From positions 1 to 10,092 of the forward strand of contig CALBGG010000036.1 of NCBI GenBank assembly GCA_937893605.1: a stretch of DNA of 10,092 nucleotides, read 5' to 3'. Positions 6,186 to 10,092 of this stretch are shown piece after piece; within the stretch, counting starts at the first letter, position 1, and every line of letters starts with the position of its first letter. Below the pieces are notes generated by a model that made no database searches, had not been told where the DNA came from, and worked only from the letters and a program-made list of their open reading frames with translations. The stretch comes from an uncultured Clostridia bacterium (GTDB lineage Bacteria > Bacillota > Clostridia > Oscillospirales > Oscillospiraceae). A program made the position numbers and the translations under genes.

Positions 6186-6458
6186 TTATGAGAATTTTAC
6201 GAAGCCCGTGAGCGTTCCGAGGGGATAGCCGAGCGTCCACTCGTTATCGCCGCACCTGGGGCAGACCGTTCCGTGCTCATGCAGCTCGTCGATATAAGCC
6301 TCGGCGCGCTGGATGTACATATTCGTCTTTACGACGTACTTGCACTTCGGGCAATAGACAAGGTAGTTTGCAAAGCTGTCGTAAATGCCCTTTTTGCGAT
6401 TTTCCTTCTCCTCGTAGGAGAGGGCTCTTGGGAGGATATTGTGATTTGTATAGCTCAT
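6186..6458 (-). CDS. Small zinc-ribbon / rubredoxin-like protein
   Basis: 90 residues. ATG 6458 has GAGGAGG 7 bases upstream and follows the small membrane protein stop by 12 bases, so it is the last gene of operon 2. Two Cys pairs, CPKC (Cys36, Cys39) and CPRCG (Cys66, Cys69), separated by 26 residues, form a zinc-ribbon or rubredoxin-like knuckle that would bind one Zn or Fe ion. The segment between them is a helix-like AEAYIDELHEHG. There is no signal peptide or membrane span, so it is probably cytoplasmic. It has no counterpart in operon 1. It might carry electrons if it binds Fe, or serve a structural or assembly role if it binds Zn; the sequence cannot decide. I recognise no named family. 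Confidence 0.8.
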   Translation of the reverse strand: MSYTNHNILPRALSYEEKENRKKGIYDSFANYLVYCPKCKYVVKTNMYIQRAEAYIDELHEHGTVCPRCGDNEWTLGYPLGTLTGFVKFS

Positions 6459-6470
6459 CGTTCCGCCTCC

Positions 6471-6629
6471 TCAGATCAGGTGCTCGCGCTTTACGCTGTC
6501 ATAATGCTTATCGAGGAAGGGCACGATGACGCTGCGCATAAGGCGCATATCGAGATTGAAGTAGTATACTGCAAAGAGCGCGGCGAGCGTAAGGCTGCCC
6601 ATGCCCATTATTTTAGCCAGAATCTTCAT
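6471..6629 (-). CDS. Small single-span membrane protein with FNLDM motif (operon 2)
   Basis: 52 residues, read directly from the minus strand: ATG at 6629, TGA at 6471-6473. AAAGGAG lies 7 bases before the ATG. The gene starts 15 bases after the large subunit stop. A basic N-terminus (MKILAKIMGMG) precedes a membrane span about residues 9-23 (SLTLAALFAVYYF), then FNLDMRLM, a VPFLDKHYDS segment and a charged end. It is clearly related to the 56-residue protein at 1874-2044 in sequence, length and operon position. The conservation of such a short protein in two diverged operons is strong evidence that both are real genes. Possible role: membrane anchor or stabiliser of the enzyme encoded upstream (inference). 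Confidence 0.8.
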   Translation of the reverse strand: MKILAKIMGMGSLTLAALFAVYYFNLDMRLMRSVIVPFLDKHYDSVKREHLI

Positions 6630-6644
6630 GCTGCTTCTCCTTTC

Positions 6645-8255
6645 TTACCAGCCCATCTCATCGTCGAAATCGACGAGGGTCGGGTCAACGGGCTCTTCGT
6701 GCATAACGCTCTGCATATACTGGTTGACGGTCTTGCGCGCCTCGTTCGTGGGAACGATGCGGCAGTCCATAAGGGAGTGCGGCATCCAGATGATATTGAA
6801 TCTGTCGCGATGCTTGTGGAACTCCTCCTCGAGCAGACCCTGAGCGCCGGCCATGCCCTTGCAGCCGATATCGTCGTACATGATAATGGTGTCGCAGTTG
6901 AACTTCTCCGCAGTCTCCCACATCTGCATGAGGTGGCGGTTGCCGCCGACGGTGTGCGTGCGCATGGGCGTTCTCGCGTGCCAGTCGGCAATGTCGCTCA
7001 TCATGGTCTCGCGGTCGGTGGTGTCAACGATGTTGTGGCCGGTCAGCGAGTCCATATTTATAACGGTCATGATGCCCCAGCAGTTATACAGCCACTGCAC
7101 GCCGTGGGCGTAGTAGGTAGAGCCGCAGGACCACGCCAGTGCGCGGTGACGCGCGAGCGGGAACGGGTGGATGTTCTTGCGCACGCACTTTTCAAAGACC
7201 CTGTTTATCTTCTTATTGGCCTTCTTGAAGTATTTCGTGCCGCCCTGCTGATAGAAGTAAATGCGGAACAAGCCCTGAACGACGGAGTTGAGCGCGCCGT
7301 TATCGCTCTTTGCGTAGATATCCCAGCGGTTTAATGAGCCGCGGTTAAATTCGTTGGTATCCTCGATGTGCTCGATGAAGGTATCCCAGTTGAACGGAAC
7401 GCCGAACTGCTGCTCGAGAAACTCAATAGCCGAATATACCTCGTGAACGCCGAGCTCCTTGGTGGTGGGATCGTCGTACATAAGGGGCGTCGTGAACGGG
7501 TGCACGGCCTTCTTGCCGTCACTCGACAGTGCGCGCCACATCGCGGTGTTGTCCATCATGTTCGCGTCGCAGGGGTTATTCGTCGTCAGCCAGCAGTTGC
7601 CGATATCGGGGTACTCGTTTTCGACGGCGACGCCGACCTCGACAAGAGGCAGCGTGCACATATCGCCGGGGATACCGCAGGCAACAGCCTGGTCGACGTA
7701 GTAGCAGCCGAGCTGCTTGCGCATGAGCGGCAGCATGAACGCCGCGTGCTGCTGCATGTTTATGGCGTAATGTCCGGGGAAGCCGAAGATTATGTGCTTG
7801 GGCAGAGTGTAGTCAAACGCAACGGTTACATCCGACCATTTGGTCTTGCCGAGCTTACGGTCGGCGCGAAGGCTCTTCCACAATGTGTCGGTCGAGTCGG
7901 AGATCATGCAGTCGAGCGCATACAGGTCTGCTCTGAGCGCCTCGCCGCGGTCGCCCTCGATCCACTTATCGACCATCATGGGAGCGGCAAGGTATGCCGA
8001 CAGCCAGCGGTATTTCCAGAACGCCTTTGCAATGCGTATAGGATCGTGCATGACGAATATCGCCATCTTGACCCAGGTGCACAGCCATTTGTAAAATGCA
8101 AACGCCGTGTCCTTGACGCCGCGCCACTCACGGCGGGCATAGAAATTCGTGCCTTCGATGTATCTCTGGCCTATGTAATGGCAGGGCTCGTCGCCTTTAA
8201 GGAAGTGCTCAAGGGTTCCGTACTGCTCTTTGATGCTTACTTTTCTTTTCCACAT
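6645..8255 (-). CDS. 2-hydroxyacyl-CoA dehydratase superfamily, large subunit (operon 2)
   Basis: 536 residues. ATG 8255 is chosen over an in-frame TTG at 8273 because GAGGAGGGG sits just before it and overlaps that TTG. The N-terminal extension is about 15 residues longer than in the paralogue at 2059-3639. REWRGVKDT (42-50) and a hydrophobic stretch 57-69 (WLCTWVKMAIFVM) are shared with it. Core Cys: GIPGDMC (Cys200), GNC (Cys221), NPCD (Cys229). The second half has RHRALAWSCG (369-378) and DIGCKGMAGAQGLLEE (Cys465). The tail NQYMQSVMHEEPVDPT ends in Trp. All four key Cys are in register with the operon 1 protein, so neither copy looks decayed. It pairs with the product of 8270-9466, 14 bases upstream. 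The reaction is probably a radical-type dehydration of a 2-hydroxyacyl-CoA or a related reduction; substrate unknown. Confidence 0.85.
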   Translation of the reverse strand: MWKRKVSIKEQYGTLEHFLKGDEPCHYIGQRYIEGTNFYARREWRGVKDTAFAFYKWLCTWVKMAIFVMHDPIRIAKAFWKYRWLSAYLAAPMMVDKWIEGDRGEALRADLYALDCMISDSTDTLWKSLRADRKLGKTKWSDVTVAFDYTLPKHIIFGFPGHYAINMQQHAAFMLPLMRKQLGCYYVDQAVACGIPGDMCTLPLVEVGVAVENEYPDIGNCWLTTNNPCDANMMDNTAMWRALSSDGKKAVHPFTTPLMYDDPTTKELGVHEVYSAIEFLEQQFGVPFNWDTFIEHIEDTNEFNRGSLNRWDIYAKSDNGALNSVVQGLFRIYFYQQGGTKYFKKANKKINRVFEKCVRKNIHPFPLARHRALAWSCGSTYYAHGVQWLYNCWGIMTVINMDSLTGHNIVDTTDRETMMSDIADWHARTPMRTHTVGGNRHLMQMWETAEKFNCDTIIMYDDIGCKGMAGAQGLLEEEFHKHRDRFNIIWMPHSLMDCRIVPTNEARKTVNQYMQSVMHEEPVDPTLVDFDDEMGW

Positions 8256-8269
8256 AGCTGTTCCCCTCC

Positions 8270-9466
8270 TCAATTAGCCTGAAGCTTTTTGATCTCAAGC
8301 GATTCAACAAACGCCTGGAATCTTGTGCGGAGCTGACCGGTCGCGGCGTTGGCGTAGTCGCGCTCTATCTGACAGGTCGGTATCGCAGACGGAACGTGCA
8401 GACCCTCGGCCAGCCACTTCGCGGCAATGGCGCGCTCATAGCCCCAGTATTCGCAGAACTTCATGTTCTGAAGAATGATACCGTCGGCCTTGTATTCCTT
8501 TGCGATATCGTACAGATACTGCTTGCGGGCAATAATATTCTCCGTACCCATGGCGCGGGGGCACTCGTTTATCCTCATATAGTGCTCTGCCAGCGCATCG
8601 AGCGGATGCTGTCCGGGATCGACGACTATCTCCTCCCTGCCGGGCAGCGAGCCGAAGCAGTAGCGGTCGGCTACGACGCGCGCGCCGCACATCTCGACGA
8701 GCTTTGTAAACTCCGGATCGTCGATCTCGGAGCCTACGAGCATGACCTTTGCTCTGTAATCGGGCTTCTCGTCCGGCTCGCGGGTCTTGAGCTCCTCGGC
8801 CGTCTCTCGCAGCTTATCGACGATGAGGTACTTCGGACACACGAGCGTCACGAGCTGGATGATGTGGAACTCATAGCCGGTGATTGTCGGGTCATCGAGC
8901 TTGCGGTAGCTGCCGATCTCGGTTATCAGACGGCAGATCTCGTTATGGCGCTCGATGGCGTCCAGGAGCTTTTCCTCGGAATAATCGACTCCGTAGGTCT
9001 CCTTCATGGGCGCTATGATCTTCTTTTCGATCTGGCGGCGGAAATAGCCGGCATACCAGTCGCCCTTCTTTATCGGCATGTCGATACATGCGGTAAAGAA
9101 TTTTTCGTTGGGAATGAGCTTGCAGTACTCAAAATACTGCTCCATGCGGTTCATAGTGGTGCAGCATTCCTGACCTATAAGGGCGGAGATGAAATTGTAT
9201 CCGCCTTCAAACGCACGCTCGAGTATGCTCTTGGAGTATGGACATGAGCGGTTTGTCATGTAATAGGTCGCAAGATCCGGGTTAGTGCAGCCCGGTGCGC
9301 GCAGCCTTACGCCGAAGCAGCCCTCGACATCGAGCAGCGGTTCGGGTATGTAAGAGCAGTTGTAGGCAAGCGCCAGCTTACCCTCGGAGCACGCCTGCTT
9401 AACAAGCGCGTTGTTAGCCTCCTGCAGGAGGCCTTCAAAATAGATAAGATGCTTCAGGTCTCTCAT
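8270..9466 (-). CDS. 2-hydroxyacyl-CoA dehydratase superfamily, small subunit (operon 2)
   Basis: 398 residues from ATG 9466, which has GGGGGA just upstream; the in-frame ATG at 9484 lacks this. It has the same length as the paralogue at 3639-4835, and Cys37 (AYNCSYIPEPLL), Cys75 (NRSCPYSKSILERA) and Cys102 (ECCTTMNR) fall at identical positions. CSYIPEP and CPYSKSILE are closer to the general family pattern than in the operon 1 copy. The second half has LVGSEIDD, ADRYCFGSLPGR (Cys270), ECPR (301-304) and MKFCEYWGYER (Cys338). The C-terminus is QAFVESLEIKKLQ. It is the first gene of operon 2. The activator ATPase that such enzymes need is not encoded nearby and must be elsewhere in the genome if this is a true dehydratase. 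Confidence 0.88.
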   Translation of the reverse strand: MRDLKHLIYFEGLLQEANNALVKQACSEGKLALAYNCSYIPEPLLDVEGCFGVRLRAPGCTNPDLATYYMTNRSCPYSKSILERAFEGGYNFISALIGQECCTTMNRMEQYFEYCKLIPNEKFFTACIDMPIKKGDWYAGYFRRQIEKKIIAPMKETYGVDYSEEKLLDAIERHNEICRLITEIGSYRKLDDPTITGYEFHIIQLVTLVCPKYLIVDKLRETAEELKTREPDEKPDYRAKVMLVGSEIDDPEFTKLVEMCGARVVADRYCFGSLPGREEIVVDPGQHPLDALAEHYMRINECPRAMGTENIIARKQYLYDIAKEYKADGIILQNMKFCEYWGYERAIAAKWLAEGLHVPSAIPTCQIERDYANAATGQLRTRFQAFVESLEIKKLQAN

Positions 9467-9486
9467 TGTGTTCCCCCGTTTCAATT

Positions 9487-9513
9487 GACTGCGTCAAATC
9501 TTCCACCGCAGTC
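9487..9513 (-). other. Leader hairpin just before the operon 2 ribosome binding site
   Basis: Perfect 7-base arms GACTGCG (9487-9493) and CGCAGTC (9507-9513) with a 13-base loop. In the mRNA it lies within about 10 bases of the GGGGGA binding site of the first gene. It could influence translation start. No known riboswitch pattern is recognised, and the rest of the leader (9514-9595) is AT-rich with no gene. Confidence 0.45.
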
Positions 9514-9595
9514 TATATGTTACCATATTATCACTCGCAACACAAAACTTCAATTTATTTGTACATTTTCGCCATATTGTACACTATTAAACCCG

Positions 9596-9637
9596 ATTTT
9601 TGTGCATATTAACAACAAGATATGTAACCTATGTAAA
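9596..9637 (-). promoter_or_regulatory. Conserved upstream element and likely promoter of operon 2
   Basis: Positions 9596-9619 match 21 of 24 bases of the element before operon 1. On the minus strand it reads CTTGTTGTTAATATGCAC followed by AAAAAT. The -10-like TAATAT (9606-9611) aligns with TATAAT of operon 1 and lies 140 bases before the start codon, against 145 in operon 1. A -35-like TTTACA (9632-9637) is 20 bases further upstream, longer than ideal. The heptamer TATGTAA is repeated at 9621-9627 and 9630-9636, with a 9-base period, and could be a regulator site. The divergent regulator-like gene begins just beyond. Confidence 0.5.
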
Positions 9638-9725
9638 ACATTTATATGAAAATATATCCGCTCAGTCTTAAGCGGTCAAAACGGCGGTCGAGATATTCCT
9701 CGGCGGGAAGCTGCGGCGTCAGCCG

Positions 9726-10092
9726 ATGGGTGCCGCGCCCGACAGGCTCGTCGCCGCACGTATCCTGCTTGAAAATACCGATGCTCCCATTCAGCTTCTG
9801 ACCAGCACCGCGTTTTACAAAAACGTCGGACTCAGTCCCGGCTATATGGTAGCCGCTATGCACACCGACGACACGAGCGGCGTAAGGCTGCAAAATATAG
9901 TAAGCAGCATCAAAGTCAGATATCCGCAGATGCTGTATGTCAATAAATCCGACGATATGTACCTGCTGTTTCAGAGCATAAAATCCGATGCCATGCGTGA
10001 AAACGTGCTTTCCGACATTGAGGCCGAGGCCTCGCAGAAAGCGATATTAATCTGTGGGGCAAGCGGCATCTTTTCCGATCTGGAAAAGCGGG
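9726..10092 (+). CDS. CdaR/PucR-like regulator fragment, 3' end outside window
   Basis: Open from ATG 9726 to the window end (122 residues). In this frame codons stay open back to 9672, after a TAA at 9669-9671. The visible part resembles the GGDEF-like domain of CdaR/PucR regulators: ARILLENTDAPIQLL, then a strand (PGYMVAAMHTDD), QMLYVNKSDDMYLLFQS, and a CGASGIFSDLEKR segment like the 'GIS..f.dL' motif before the helix-turn-helix, which would lie outside the window. The usual sensor region of roughly 150 residues or more is missing and no good ribosome binding site precedes the ATG. Another frame has an ATG at 9646 (MKIYPLSLKRS), so the 5' end may be frameshifted or truncated. It is divergent from operon 2 and could regulate it (inference). 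Confidence 0.5.
   Translation, partial: MGAAPDRLVAARILLENTDAPIQLLTSTAFYKNVGLSPGYMVAAMHTDDTSGVRLQNIVSSIKVRYPQMLYVNKSDDMYLLFQSIKSDAMRENVLSDIEAEASQKAILICGASGIFSDLEKR

Noticed and set aside
9642..9893. Minus-strand ORF of 83 codons at the right edge
   Set aside because: It overlaps the promoter region of operon 2 and is antisense to the regulator-like frame, with no recognisable motif.

Overview
The window looks like a chromosomal stretch from a Firmicute of class Clostridia, probably an anaerobic gut-type organism. This is inferred from strong AGGAGG-type ribosome binding sites, AT-rich gaps between more GC-rich genes, oxygen-sensitive 2-hydroxyacyl-CoA dehydratase-type proteins and Clostridia-style sigma/anti-sigma and lipoprotein genes. 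No rRNA, tRNA or CRISPR array was seen.

Left end (1-1590, plus strand): the 3' part of an ECF sigma factor gene overlaps by 4 bases a gene for a single-pass membrane protein that is probably its anti-sigma factor. A strong hairpin terminator follows. Positions 1592-1892 hold an odd non-coding segment bounded by a perfect 20-base direct repeat. The right copy is the 3' end of the neighbouring gene, so the segment looks like a small integrated or remnant element.

Centre and right (1874-9637, minus strand): two paralogous operons, each encoding a 398-residue HgdB/FldC-like subunit, a 526-536-residue partner subunit of the same superfamily, and a tiny single-membrane-span protein (56 and 52 residues) with a shared FNLDM motif. 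Operon 2 (9466 to 6186) also carries a 90-residue zinc-ribbon protein. Operon 1 (4835 to 1874) does not. Both operons have a nearly identical 24-base element about 140 bases before the first start codon. Between the operons lies a lipoprotein gene (6028 to 5135) whose C-terminal half resembles the extracytoplasmic part of the anti-sigma-like protein.

Right edge (9726-10092, plus strand): the start of a divergent gene resembling the GGDEF-like domain of CdaR/PucR regulators. It lacks the usual N-terminal sensor region and runs off the window.

Working model (inference): each operon makes a two-subunit iron-sulfur enzyme of the 2-hydroxyacyl-CoA dehydratase/benzoyl-CoA reductase superfamily. 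Unusual features are the hydrophobic N-terminal extension of the large subunit and the dedicated small membrane protein, which may place the complex at the membrane. The substrate cannot be read from the sequence, and no activating ATPase (HgdC/FldI type) is in the window.
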